Origin: Phascolomyces articulosus
Lineage: Eukaryota; Mucoromycota; Mucoromycetes; Mucorales; Lichtheimiaceae
DNA: 64,000 bases
Reading direction: 5' to 3'
Assembly: GCA_025677815.1 (NCBI GenBank)
Contig: JAIXMP010000015.1
Coordinates: forward strand, 744,001 to 808,000
Below are positions 24,554 to 36,550 of this stretch, in pieces (the stretch's first letter is position 1; every line of letters starts with the position of its first letter). The notes below the pieces were generated by a model that did no database searches, was not told the DNA's origin, and saw only the letters and a program-made list of their open reading frames with translations. The translations under genes were made by a program, and so were the position numbers.

Positions 24554-25242
24554 CTAAGCCAAGTGGTTAATAACTGCTACTGTGATGTTACCTGATACAT
24601 TATATGAACAATGATAATGATTTTGAAACACTGTGGCAGACACCCAGTTTCCCATAAGTAAAATCTCCTCAAGGGGAATACCCAGTCTAAGAGCTTTATT
24701 GGAAGCAACCAAATGAACTGAAAGGAGCTTGTCAGCTGATGTTGCTGTGGAAGGAGATAGTCTTAGTATGGAGCGAAGGTAAGTAGACAAGGTAGTAACT
24801 ACCAAAGCCTTATTAGGTACCCAGCTGTTCATGAACAAAAACTCTGAAGAGACACGATCTAGATGATTGACTAGTGCTTGGGAACTTGTAATAGGGCATA
24901 ATGATTGATCTTCAGGTAGGCTACATATTGAAAGTTCTTTCCTAATGCGTCGATTCATCCTTGTTTCCTTGGGAGCGATCACAATCAAATGCAAGTTACT
25001 ATTTACTACCCTTGGTCTGCCAAGGAGATTCGATGAAGGTCAGAAGGCTGAAGAAATGCTGCTGCTGCTAAAAGAAAAGCATACTTTTTTGATAATAGAT
25101 ATAAGGATGTAGTAGTTGCAGATTCAATGGATTGTAGGTAAGTGAAGGATTCTATAAGATCTACCACTAGATGAGTCAAAGAAATCAGAGGAGCTGCTTT
25201 CTTGATATGACTAATATTACATAATAGTTCCTTTGATCTCAA
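24554..25242 (-). pseudogene. DIRS tyrosine recombinase fragment
   Basis: Two frames on the minus strand (25242..25006 and 24994..24554) carry a helical N-terminal part, KETRMNRR, and then the C-terminal catalytic region LVASNKALRLGIPLEEILLMGNW followed by S.T.FQNHY with the terminal Tyr. Known role: strand exchange inserting the circular DNA. A frame break joins the two parts. Confidence 0.75.
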
Positions 25243-25490
25243 AATAGAATCTAGGTCAATATGGAAAGCTAGGGCTGCCCAACAAAAAAGTCCAATTGCT
25301 CCTGGCGCAAAACTAGTATGTGCTGCTTCTTATAAGAATTCAGACAACTGAATATCTGAGAATTGATTCAAGTCCACCCCTATATAATGGGCCCAATTTA
25401 TGAATAAATGCTGAACATGTTTATATGAACGCATAGCTTTTTCTTGTTCCAATGCAGCCATGTTCTGATCTACTGCCTCCCTAGAGTATC

Positions 25491-27308
25491 CTAAAAGCTG
25501 TAAATGTCGCTACAAAGTCGCCAAATAGATAGCTTCCACTTCGGATTGATCCATGGCCATTTAGTTAGGCTGGAAGTTACTTGAGTATGGAGTGTCAGAT
25601 CTAGTATCACTGGAGGTGCTATTGCCATCAACTGGAGGAGAGGAAACCAAATCACGCTTGGCCAAAATGGTACTGCCGTTGTTAATGTTAACTTCTCCTG
25701 TTGAATCTTCTGTAAGACTAGTAGAATCAGATTCCATAGAGGATGAGCAAATGGATTATGGAACATGGTCCAAGATATGCTGAAAGCGTCGATCCCCCAA
25801 GCTTGTGGATCTATCTTCTATGAGATGTAACGTGGTAGTAGGAAGGTTGTCTGATCTATAAAAAGATCTACATCATGAGGACCCCATATAGATTGGATGT
25901 GATGTAGGAAAGAAGTTAGAAGAATTTGCCATTGATTCTTGGTGTGAAAAACTCAAGAAGCATAGTCAGCCTGAATATTGTCCTTACCAGCTATATGTTG
26001 AGCTTTTATTTGTATTTTGTTTATTAGGCAGTATTCCCAAATCTCGGTGGCTAGGGCATTTAGCAATGGAGAACGAGTGCTGCCTTGGTGGTTGATATAT
26101 GACTTTGCTGTTGTATTATCAGTCCATATGAGGATCATGGTCTTGGTAAGAGAAGGGAAAGACTGAATCATCAACTAGATTACTTTCAGTTCGCGCCAAT
26201 TAATAGAATATAGCTTCTCTTGAGGTGTCCAAAGGCCTTAGATTCACTTGTTGAGGTATGCTCCACCCTATCCCAAATCACTTGAATCCTCATACATCGT
26301 ATGGTAAGGTTTCATTAGTAGGAGAGATCGACTGTTCCACTTCTTGATATTCTTGTGCCACCAATGAAGCTCGTCTATATATGGTTATGGAAGAGGGCAT
26401 GGTAGATCCCATCCTTTGTTGTTGGACACTTTCACATTCTTGAATTGCATAAGTGATTGGGTGTATAGATGAGCTGGAAAGATGGCAATTATAGCTGCTT
26501 TGATCCACATTGTGAGGCTGTGAATCTGTCATGGAGTTAGTTGTGTCTTTTGAAGCATAGACTAGATTGACTGTTGAATATCCCTCAGTTTCGCCCTAGG
26601 TAGTTTGGCTGTCATATCAGTGGTATTGATTGAATAGCCCAGATGTTCTATTGTTTGTGCTAGCCTTAGGTTGGATTTTTTCATGTTTACAATCTATCCT
26701 AACTGACATAGCTTGTTTAGGATTAAATTGGTATGAGTTTCCATCTGTTGGTAGGTTGATCCTATTACTACCCAGTTATCTAAATAGGCACTCATGCGAA
26801 TTTGTTGTTGGTGAGCCCACTTCAGGATAGGTTTGCAAATTCTAGTGAATAGGTATGGAACAACTGCTAACCTGAACGCCGCTGTTTTGAATTGAAAGGT
26901 CAAGCCTTCCTAATGGAAGCATAGAAAATGACAGGAAGAGTGATGGATGGCTATATAGAGAAAAGCATCAGTGATATCGATGGATGTTAGAAAATCGTTA
27001 GGTTGGAGTAGCTAAACAACTTGATGCAGAGTCTCTAGTTTGAATTTTGGAGTAGGAGCTAGGAACTGATTCAGAGCTCTGAGGTTGAAGACTGGTCTGA
27101 ACCCACTGTTGTGCTTGAGGATAACAAACATTGTACTGTTGTAACCTTGACCTGAAGGTGCTGGTTCTATGGCATACTTCTTCAATAAGTTGGCTATTTC
27201 TTGACATAGTAATGCCTGTTGTTCTTGAGAATAGGCTCGAGTTGCGTGATAATGAGAGGTGAGTGGAGGGTGTTTCATAAAATGAATTTTGAAACTATCC
27301 TTTATCAC
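25491..27308 (-). pseudogene. DIRS reverse transcriptase and RNase H, broken
   Basis: On the minus strand the RT fingers/palm begin near 27308 with HPPLTSHYHATRAYS, STMFVILKHNSGFRPVFNLR and FLTSIDITDAF. The catalytic box reads AYLDNWV (26785 region), so the second Asp of the usual Tyr-x-Asp-Asp is Asn, a one-transition change. RNase H near 26120-25960 shows WTDNTTAKSYINHQG and HIAGKDNIQADYAS. Linker and connection segments continue to 25491. Stops interrupt every domain. Confidence 0.82.
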
Positions 27309-27604
27309 TAAATGGACCCATTGGCTGTCTGTTAGTTATGACCAAGCTCTCCAAAACTGCTGTAAACGGCCTCCTACTGTTAGCTGTTGTTGCTGCTGCT
27401 GTGCTAGGTGTTGCTTCCATTGTTGCTGCTGTTGTGATTGTTGTGGTTGTGATGGTTGAGGCTGCTGCTGTTGTTTTGTTGCCGAAACGGATTGTTAGAA
27501 CGTTGCTGTTGTCGGCGAAAAGGTGAGACTAGATGCCTGTCATCCTCTAATAGGCCGCTTTGAAAAAACGATGAAGTATTATTATTATTGGCGGAAGAAG
27601 AATA

Positions 27605-28312
27605 TTAGTTCTTAAAGCGATTGTGATTAGGCCAACGAGCATCACGAATGGATTTTTGAAGTATAGTATGTTGAGACAGAGTTTCACGAAATGTTTCTGG
27701 TAATATAGTGTATTCCTTTTTCTCAGTAGGTTTACAGATAGCAGGATGAACAGCTCTTAAAGCTAATTGATTGCGATGTTCATTCATGGTGCCTGCAGTA
27801 TGGAGCAACAATGTGTGTATATCATTTATAGTCGAGTAGATACGTTCGATCTGATCAGGCAGGAGGATTGGTAATAGCATATGCCCTAGCACATCCAAAG
27901 GACGAAGAACTGCTGATAATGTATATTGCAGGTTATGAAGTTTTGTATCCTCTGCTGATTGCCCTTTGTTAAAATACTTGGCTGCATCAGGTAAAGCTGT
28001 AGGAGGAGTATATTTGATTCCTTAGATCATAGGATACTTTTCAATAATTTGTTTACACTCCTTATCAGCAAGCATGTTGTCAAAAAGTGATGGTTGCTTA
28101 AGTGTGGGAAGCAAAGCCACTAAAGTAGGAGAAGGGACCCAATCAAAAGAAGGCCGAACAGGTAAATCGTGAGGTACCGAAGTACTGGGTGACACTGTCT
28201 GTGTGTCTGAATGAACATGACACAACTCTTCTAATAGACACTGTTGTTGTGCGACTTGTTCGGTAAGTTGGAGAATGTGGTTATTAGTTTGGTCTTCACT
28301 AGGACCTTCCAT
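27605..28312 (-). pseudogene. DIRS gag-like ORF1, broken
   Basis: The minus-strand frame starts at MEGPSEDQTNN (28312). It is Gln-rich and helical, is interrupted by a TAA near 28024, and resumes through GHMLLPILLPDQIERIY to 27605. A Gln/Asn-rich stretch (27340-27560) leads into the RT. No zinc knuckle is visible. The assignment rests on its position before the RT. Confidence 0.55.
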
Positions 28313-28367
28313 AATGACAAATTTGTTTATGTGCAAGTGGTAATGACCAGCGAAGCGAAAGAAAAAT

Positions 28368-28533
28368 GATCAAGTTGTTTGATATGGGATTTTAGCTTTA
28401 TTTATAGCAAAAAAACAAAAAAAATAGATAGTTCCATTTTATTTTATTTTATTTATTCATTTTCATTTGTAATGTTTCTCATATATTTCGGCAATAAAGA
28501 AAGGAATTTGATCACAGTACTTGTTAGTTCAGG
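28368..28533 (-). repeat. DIRS right inverted terminal repeat
   Basis: Inverted partner of 24101-24261. It is followed outward by an end-specific segment to about 28588 containing the palindrome AGTCCATTGGACT. Confidence 0.9.
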
Positions 28534-28599
28534 TTCGGGAAGTCCATTGGACTCCCACAATTGTCTGGAGCTTTAGCAATAGACAATTATTATTATTAC

Positions 28600-28968
28600 T
28601 GTCATTCACCCTATATCTCACTTGTGCGGTGATTCTATTTGGATAATTACTTATGTTACACACAGTATTGCACCATCCTCTTTCACATATTGTTAATTAT
28701 GCTGGATCACGCAATCCTTCTAACGATATCATTTATTGTCTACTTAAATATACTGTCCTCATAACACGCAATCCAAATGATGCAATCTATATTCTAATAT
28801 TACACCATAATGTGCAAGTTGTGATAGTCCATCCATGATGAGCACTTTTTATAAATAGAGAGATTATTTTTTGATCTTAATAAACTTCAGTTCATTATTT
28901 TCGGGTCTCGTTGACTTATCTCGTCTCCTTTTATTCTTTTTATTGATTGATTTCTCTCTGATACAACA
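28600..28968 (+). repeat. Possible solo LTR
   Basis: Starts TGTCATTCACC right after the DIRS insertion flank. It contains TATAAATAGAGAG near 28849 and AATAAAC near 28879 and ends near TACAACA. The order TATA box, poly(A) signal and TG..CA ends suggests an LTR, but no second copy is in the window. Confidence 0.3.
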
Positions 28969-30297
28969 GCAACAACGTTTACAATGGCTTATTTATACTT
29001 TTCTATTCTATGAAGGGTGTGGGTTTAGTTACTTATTTTATACTATTCTATATTATGGATGGAGGAATCGGGACCTTTGGGATATAATAATTATTATCAT
29101 TTATGATGGTAGCTATAAGGATAGGTCAAAGGCTGCGCCTTTTAACTTTGACATCTTCTTTGACGTTTTATTTTTAGAGAGTTATATGGAGGTAGTGCAT
29201 GTTGTGTCCATAGGAAAAGAATACGCCAAATAGGTGTATCTAAATTTAAATGAGGAAGAAAAGAATAAATAATAAATAAAATAGAATAACGCCATTATTA
29301 TGAAATGGTGTGAATTAGAACAGTATACCAAATAAGGTATAATGTTCAACAATAAGAAAATAAGAAATGAATAAACGCCCTCTTAGCATAAGGTGTAAAT
29401 TAACAATAACAAATATCAATCCTCATCTCTGCGGACTCATATAAACACGTACCCGACAATAGATAAATAATTAGAAATAAACACCTCATCGAAAAGTATA
29501 AAAAGACCTCAATTTTATTAGATAGTTGGATCATGACTATTTTTTTATGAAATAAATCTATATAACAGTCTCAATGTATTCTTATCGTCTTTATTTTTCT
29601 ATTTTACTACCTTTTATATTTTTCACAGTGCATCGTTATGCGATTATACTAATTTCCTTTTTTAAACACGGATTAAGGCTGTGCCTTTTGTGTAATATCG
29701 GTATTTATTATAGAGTATAGTGTCAGAATACGACACCCATAACATAGTCTACACTGGAGTTCTATATTAAAAAACTGATATCTGTATATCTACACACATA
29801 CCAATTTATACTATATATTCTATTTTGGGAGAAGAGTGTGGTTATTTTTCAACTAACAAAGTGACAGGCAGTAAAGCAAAAGACTGAGAAACCGAATCAT
29901 TCTCCTCCCCCATTACCATCCATATTGACAAACAAAGACCGAAAAAAAGGGAAAGTTTATTCTTCTTGCCTTGTCAAATTCAATAGCCAAAGTAAACATA
30001 AACACGAATCAAAGGATTCCATTCTGTTTTTGAAATAATAAAAAGAGAAAAAGCATGGTTATCATGTGAGCAAGTGTTCTTTCCTTCATATTCTATTACT
30101 GTCAATAAGGTGTCGTTTAGTGTAAAAAAGCAAAAAAAAATTATAAAAAGTTAAATGTATAAAGAACGAAAAGTATTACCTGAATAATGCAAAATCCAGG
30201 TATTCTGGTTCATTTGACCCATTGGATGATAATAATGAATACGCTTATGTTTTTTGTGTGAACTGATTTTCTGTTTCCATGATTACTACTTTTACTG
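28969..30297. other. Gene-poor spacer
   Basis: AT-rich DNA with scattered short frames (for example 28871-29233) lacking recognisable domains. It may contain decayed transposon sequence, but I cannot identify any. Confidence 0.45.
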
Positions 30298-30843
30298 ATG
30301 AGTGCGTGCGTTTCGCGTTATACTGAAGGATTTATGGCAAAAAAAGTTAAAACCATTTATGTGGGTAAGGAATTCTTAAATCAAGTACGTTTCTTTTGGC
30401 CGTTGCTTACTATATTGTTTTGGTTAAAAATGTATAGTGTGGCATTGGTAGAATGGAATGGGTTAAAGAAAAAGGCATAGAATAAATTATTAATGCAGCC
30501 GGACATATGCGTTAAGGGTTTGATTGCGGTTGACAAGAATTTACTGGCATTATGTAATACGTATATAGCACCTTTCTACATGTCTAGAAGGATCTATATT
30601 GATAATGAAACAATGAAAAAGAAAAAAATAATCCATTACCAAGGTAGATCATAAACAGTGTTCCAATATATTACCAGATTTGGTAATGTAAACCAGATGT
30701 TGTGGTATCCAGATGACGATGTGCTATGTGTGTCTCTACCTCATTCAAACAATAAAACAGAAGTTCGTTTTGCTGACATAAAAGTGCATTTATTGTTAAG
30801 TTTTGTTTTTTTTCCCATAAAGATTAAACGCAAGGGTAAATAA
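30298..30843 (+). pseudogene. Unidentified broken reading frame
   Basis: One frame runs for about 180 codons with only two stops, TAG at 30478 and TAA at 30652. The frame is otherwise protein-like (FLNQVRFFWPLLTILFWLK; LCNTYIAPFYMSRRIYIDNE; QMLWYPDDDVLCVSLPHSNN). I do not recognise a family. Its position beside the transposon nest and the stop type suggest a fossil of a mobile or duplicated gene. It could instead be two exons of a short gene. Confidence 0.3.
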
Positions 30844-30859
30844 AGCATAATAAAATATT

Positions 30860-30930
30860 CACAAGAGAGAGAGAGAGAGAGAGAGCAAAGAGGATGATGA
30901 TTAGTATATAGTTGTGGGGGGGGGGGTTTG
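30860..30930. repeat. Simple repeats: GA run and G-run
   Basis: (GA)n near 30866-30885 and a nine- to ten-base G run near 30917-30926, in the 3' flank of the aldehyde dehydrogenase. Confidence 0.8.
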
Positions 30931-31036
30931 AAAGTAGAAAAAAAAAGAACAGGAATGGAGTATGGTGTATGAAAAATAATGTGGATCGAATGTAAAAAGT
31001 AAGATAAGAAGAGAAATAAATATACTATGATTGAAT

Positions 31037-33295
31037 TTAGATCTTGGATGATCTCAAAATCTTGACAACCTTCACTTGGGTATACTCTTGAAGAGCATAT
31101 TTACCCAATTCTTTACCGAAACCAGATTGCTTATAACCACCGAAAGGTGTAGATTGATCAAAGACATCGAAACAGTTGACCCACACTAAGTTGAAACAAA
31201 AAAGAAAAAAAAATAAGTCATCGTTCTATTTTTTGAGATGGCCGAACATCATATATTTATAAAAAAAAAAGTATTTTCAAAACTTACTTGTACCAGTCTT
31301 CACTTCATTGGTGACAGTGATAGCGGTATCAAGATCAGTGGTATAAACACCACCAGCAAGACCATAATCAGAATCATTGGCAATATCAATAGCTTCTTCG
31401 ATAGTCTTGAATTTGGCAATCACAACAACGGGACCGAAGATTTCTTCACGCATGACACGCATTTGGTTGTGGCAGTTGGTGAAGACGGTGGGTTCAATGT
31501 AATAACCCTTGTTACCCCATCGCTTACCGCCATAGCTTACAATAGCACCTTCCTTCTTACCAATTTCGATATAGTTGAGAATCTTTTCGAATTGTCCCTT
31601 GCTAATTTGTGGACCTTGGAAAGTATCTAAAATAATATATAACGTAAGTAAATCAAAAAATAAAAATAAAAATATCCATACAGAAATCCCATCTACTATA
31701 TTTTACCTTCATCGAAAGGATCACCAATCTTAATCATAGCCTTGGTGTGTTTAATGAATAATTCAAGGAATTGATCATGGACAGATTCATGAACCAAAAT
31801 ACGGGAACCAGCGTTACAGCTTTGACCGTGGTTGTTAAAGATACCTCCGCAAGACCATTCAGCAGCCTTATCAAGGTCAGCATCAGCACAGACAATTTGT
31901 GCAGACTTGCCACCTAATTCCAACTGAAGCTTCTTCAAGTTACTAGAAGAGGAAGATTCCATGATCTTACGACCAGTAGCAGTGGAACCAGTGAAAGCCA
32001 TCTTGGAAACAAGAGGGTGGCTACCCAAGAAGCTACCGGTGGTATGACCATAACCAGTAATGATGTTGACAACACCCTAAAAAGAAAGAGGAGGCAATTT
32101 AATTTTAAGGTCTATAAAAAATTCCCCGAAAACAGAAAACCTCAAAAAAAAAACTTACAGCGGGGAAGCCAGCTTCCTTTACAAGAGCTGCAAACTTGTA
32201 TGCGGGCAATGGAGTAATTTCAGAGGTCTTCATGACAACTAAGTAAAAAAAAGAACAGTTTTGATGAGTTTCCGCACCATTCCCTTTTTTTTTGCTAACA
32301 ATATAGAATACCGATGCACTCGATCACTATTATTGAATAATCCTCCCAAAAAAAAAGTGCTTACTGCAGTTGCCTGCTGCCAATGCAGGAGCGAATTTCC
32401 AGGCGGCCATCATGGTAGGATAGTTCTAAAATAACCCATAGAAGAAATGTGAATAAGCCATGTTTTAAAAAGAAAACTATCATTTTCCTTTATCATTTCT
32501 ATATATAAATATATTGAAAACATTTTTATTACCCAAGGAATGACAGCACCAACAACACCCAAAGCTTCATGACGGGTATAACACAATTTATCAAAAGTAG
32601 TATCGATGGTCTTACCGTGAATCTATAGAACACAAGATCCAATAGTACGGTTTAATAAAAAACTCCCTTTGCTAAAAAAAATCCTTTCCCTCCCTTCCAC
32701 CTCCGATGTCATCCGATAATGCATCTATAAATGAGTATGACAACATTTTTTTATTTACCTTATCAGCCCAACCAGCGAAGTAACGATAACAGGCGATAGA
32801 GTCAGTAATATCAACATCACGAGCAACAGTGAAAGCTTTACCGTTATCCAAAGCATCCAAAGTAGCCAACTCATCTCTATCACGTTCCATCAAATCAGCA
32901 AGCTTGTGGATTAATCGAGCCTTTTCAGCAGGAGCCACCTTGCGCCAGGTATCCTTGAAACAAGTAGCAGCAGCATTGACAGCAGCATCCACATCTTGTT
33001 TATCGGCCGAATGAACAGAGCAAATGACTTCTTCAGTGGCAGGATTAATGGTTTCAATCAATGGACCATGACCAGGAACAAATTCGTTGTTGATGAAAAG
33101 TTGGGTATGGACTGGCGTAAAAAAGAAAGTTTGGATTTACATGATTAGATTTTTGTTGTTTTTTCGTTTTGTTTGTTTATAGTGGCGGGGGTGGGTTCTC
33201 GTTGTTGAATATACAATATTATATAAAATGATATATTTACCTGTAATTTCTTTGCCGTTGGAAAGACGAACAGTTTGAAGATCAGGTTGAACCAT
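31037..33295 (-). CDS. NAD(P)-dependent aldehyde dehydrogenase
   Basis: Eight exons (33241..33295, 32759..33111, 32533..32622, 32365..32425, 32159..32238, 31707..32076, 31288..31626, 31037..31185) join to 498 codons, the normal class 1/2 ALDH length. Hallmarks are all present: PW followed by NYP at the exon 3/4 join, FTGSTATG (NAD binding), the general base Glu in LELGGKS (residue 266), the catalytic Cys in [10 protein letters not shown] (residue 300), EEIFGPV and PFGGYKQSG near the end. Reaction: oxidation of aldehydes to carboxylic acids with NAD+. No targeting sequence is evident ([11 protein letters not shown]...), so a cytosolic enzyme is likely. All seven introns are short (53-146 nt) and phase-consistent. 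Closest expectation is the acetaldehyde or general aliphatic type; the exact substrate is unknown. Confidence 0.96.
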
Positions 33296-34678
33296 TGTTA
33301 TTATATATGAAGTGTGGGAAAAGAAAGAAGAAAAAAGTAAAAAGTAATAAAAAACGCGACGATCCGTTTTGTTTCTTAAGTTAGGTCCTTATATATTCCG
33401 CACGTGGTATTTTTTTTATTTTTTTTAGTGTTGCGCATTATTATAAACAAAATTGAGGAGTTTTCTTTTTGTTTCTCCTCATCTTGCATAATGCGCGTGT
33501 AATCATTTACACACTCTCACACGCTCATCGTCATCATCATTTATTACAAATATATTCAAACAACACTATAAGTTATTTCCAATAAATTACCATTAATATT
33601 TAAATTCTTATAATATGTATATATAAATATAAATAATATTTCTTTGTATATAAAATAGACTTTTGATATCTCTTCTAGTTAATATCAAATTTGTTAAACA
33701 ATAAAGAACAGGTATCAATATTTGGTATTGATATGATCAGCAAAAAAAAAGAGGAAACCGAATTATTGTGTGAAGTGTTTGTAAGCTAGTTACAAATCGT
33801 TGCCCAAAAAAGGGTCGAAGTAGAGTCATTTTAACTAAAAAAGGAATGCTCGTGAAACCATTTTTTATAATCCAACTATTTTATTTTCCTCTTCCCTTTT
33901 CCAAGTACTTTTTTACCAAAACAATGTCAAGATTACAAATGAATGACTCTCATAATAAAACTTTAGTTTATAGTGTATAATTTTGTGACGTTCTCTATAT
34001 ATTATTATTATGCATGAAGATCATCATCATCATTACTATATAGTTAGATAAACTGGTAGTTCTTGCTGAGTTTTTTTTTTCTTTTTTTTTTTTTTTTTTA
34101 CATGGGACCAAAATAAGCTCCTCTGCTTCTTTCATCATCTCTCTTTTTCTTTCTCCTCTCTCCTGAAACAGTATTATCAAACTTATTCTCGGGATCATTG
34201 TAGTGTCAACCACATGAGAACTTTTATAGCCACCATCCCAATGCATGTTAACATATACATAAACAAAACATGACATCCAGAATTATAAATAGAGAACCGA
34301 TTCTTTTATTTTTAAACGAGACTAACATTATTAGCATTTGTTGAATACCAACAAGTTTTTATCCGTAATAATATCGACAGCCAATTTTTTTACAACATAT
34401 ATATTATATACAAAGTTATGAGACGCTATATCGAGTACAACTCTTTTCTCTCGTTTTTACACTGTATGGATTTTATTGTTTCATTTTCTCATGCATCTGG
34501 AATAGGATGGACCCAGTTAACTCACCCTTTCTTATATCAAAAAATATTTTGCTCGGTTCATTGACGTGCTATATTGAAGAGTCTGATTCTATACCATATA
34601 TAATATAACAAGTGGGTAAAAAAGGCACACTTTTTTTTAGTGAAGCTTGGCTTTAATAGTTGGCGAATAATGGTGTAC
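33296..34678. other. Intergenic, upstream of the aldehyde dehydrogenase
   Basis: Promoter side of the ALDH gene, then AT-rich spacer with long T-tracts (34070-34100). The minus-strand frame at 33995-34276 is low-complexity and not called. The left arm of the inverted duplication begins at about 34679. Confidence 0.5.
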
Positions 34679-34918
34679 AGAATTCGGATGATAAAAAAAT
34701 GTAATTTCTTTGTTGCACGGACCCCAAATTGACTCTGTCAATGTTAAAATATTTTAGACTACCAATACCTTATCATGCTTCTTAAGGAGTACGTAGCAAC
34801 AATTTGAGTTCATTCTTTATATTGACTAGCCATTATCCATGTAAATTCATTTTTTTTTTTTTCATTTCACTTTAGAAAGAATATATTCACATATTTAAAG
34901 ATGCGATCTACCATAATA

Positions 34919-35952
34919 ATGGCGTCTGTTGACTTTTCACTCGTTTTTCGAATTATAATTTGTATTGTAGTTATCTTTATAAGGCCATTTATGGTATAGG
35001 CACCATTATCAGAGGTTCGTTTCTTTTCTCTCTCTCTCTCTCTCTCGATCCGTCTTTAAACAACTTTCTGACAAAAAAAATAAAGCTTTTGACATATTCT
35101 TTTTTTTTTGTATGAGTAACAAAAAGGCTTTCCAAACTTTATCACTAATATTTTTTTTTTTTTGCAATGTGAGTTTCTTATCATTGAATACATGTTGGGA
35201 TGGTTTAGTCCAAGAAGGAACAAAGGCTGATGTGCTATCTTTTTTTTTATAGAATTTTCGGTGTCATTACTGCTGTTTTTGAGTTTCGTTTACCTTCTCA
35301 AATCGCTCAATTTGCATATTCATGTTTTCATTCCTTGGACGTGGTTTATGTAAGTTTATTTTTGCTTCAGGATTCATTATTATTATAATATAAAATATAT
35401 CAGTCACTTATAGAATGAAATACCTTTTTTTTTTCTAATACATATATCTTGTAAGTCTTGTTTTTCTGTTTTTATAGGTTGGATTCTGATCTATGGTCAT
35501 TAACAGAGTATATATATATATATATATAAGCAAAAATTGTCTGTAATTTATGATCATTCAAACAAACAATCGACCAAAAACAATATAGCATTGGTTGTAT
35601 ATCGTCAAATTACGGAGCACTTGCTATTGCCTCAGGTGTCATTGTCAATGTTGTTGGTGTTGCTTATACTGTTCTTCATTTTGTACCTGGCGTTCAGGCA
35701 CCTAGCAATATGCAAAGATCGGCATTTGAAGAATCATTGGGATATTCAACACGACCCTTAGAACAAGGAGGTTCTTATCCAGGTGGAGGGGTTGCTTATA
35801 ATAATGGATCTTATCCAAATGGAGGTGCTGCTTATAATAATGGGTCTTATAGTACACCTGCTACGGATGTGGGTCATGGTGCTCCTGGTTCATATGGTGG
35901 ATCATTTCCAACAAAAACTTATGTATCTGATGGCCCAGGTCCTACTGTATAA
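34919..35952 (+). pseudogene. TVP15-like (COPI-associated) gene, dead copy
   Basis: Colinear with the intact copy at 59609-60762. Exon 1 (ATG at 34919) has indels and reaches a TAG before its donor. Exon 2 has a lengthened T run. Exon 3 lacks one base (GCATATTC for GCATCATTC). The 10-nt microexon with its acceptor is deleted near 35446. The last exon, with the repeated SYPGGG/AYNNGSY tail, is still almost perfect. The gene cannot make the membrane protein, although the final exon could look like a gene on its own. Confidence 0.88.
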
Positions 35953-36142
35953 AGTTCTCCTCTATCCCACTCCTTTTCTTTTGTTATGTTGTTTATGATC
36001 CATTTCATCTCCCATCTTATTCTATCTTATCCCACACATTTTTAATATTATTTTTAACATTGTTATTATAATGGATGGCATGATAATTGGAAAAAATATC
36101 GTATTCTTTTTTTTTATTAAAAAAAAATTCAAAAAGAATTGT

Positions 36143-36492
36143 TTATGGTTCATCCACATTACCACCAAAAACACCCTTTCGATAATGTTCTCGTTGTTTT
36201 CTCAACCATGATCGATAATCTGCTACTGAATTAATCTTTTCACCATAATAATCAGGGACTGGATTACGAATTGAATTCAATCTTGCACTGGATCTATTTC
36301 TTTTGACATGTTCATAAAAGGCTTTGTCACGTTCATCCATGGCAGGTACATATTTGCGATTCATGCATTTGAATCCAACATCACCTAATACGGGTCCAAG
36401 CAAATATCCGCAAAACCCCTAAGGATCCCCACCCCAAATAGAAAAAATAAAACCTTATCTTATGAGCTCTTTTTTTTTGCTTTTCGTATTAT

Positions 36493-36550
<58 letters not shown>

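Larger units (their letters stand above)
24070..28588 (-). mobile_element. DIRS-type tyrosine-recombinase retrotransposon, degenerate
   Basis: Read on the minus strand the order is gag-like protein, reverse transcriptase, RNase H and tyrosine recombinase, without LTRs or integrase. The ends are inverted (24101-24261 against 28368-28533). An internal complementary region at 24301-24412 joins inverted copies of both outer ends. This combination is diagnostic for the DIRS order. Many stops and shifts make it inactive. Both sides are TTATTA-rich with no target duplication, as usual for recombinase-mediated insertion. Confidence 0.9.

Noticed and set aside
11890..28588. A changed genetic code reading TAA/TAG as Gln
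   Set aside because: Stops at Gln-type positions are frequent only in transposon relics. The host genes (galactosidase, aldehyde dehydrogenase, P450, NF-YA and others) end cleanly at TAA, TAG or TGA at expected lengths and use CAA/CAG for Gln, so transition mutations explain the pattern better.
33995..34276. Minus-strand reading frame with a Lys/Glu run
   Set aside because: The composition comes from T-tracts and CT repeats on the other strand. No domain, no conserved neighbours.
35710..35952. A stand-alone gene for the Gly/Tyr-repeat protein (MQRSAFEESLGYSTRP...)
   Set aside because: It is the last exon of the dead TVP15 copy. The upstream exons are present but broken, and the same exon is spliced into the intact copy on the right arm.
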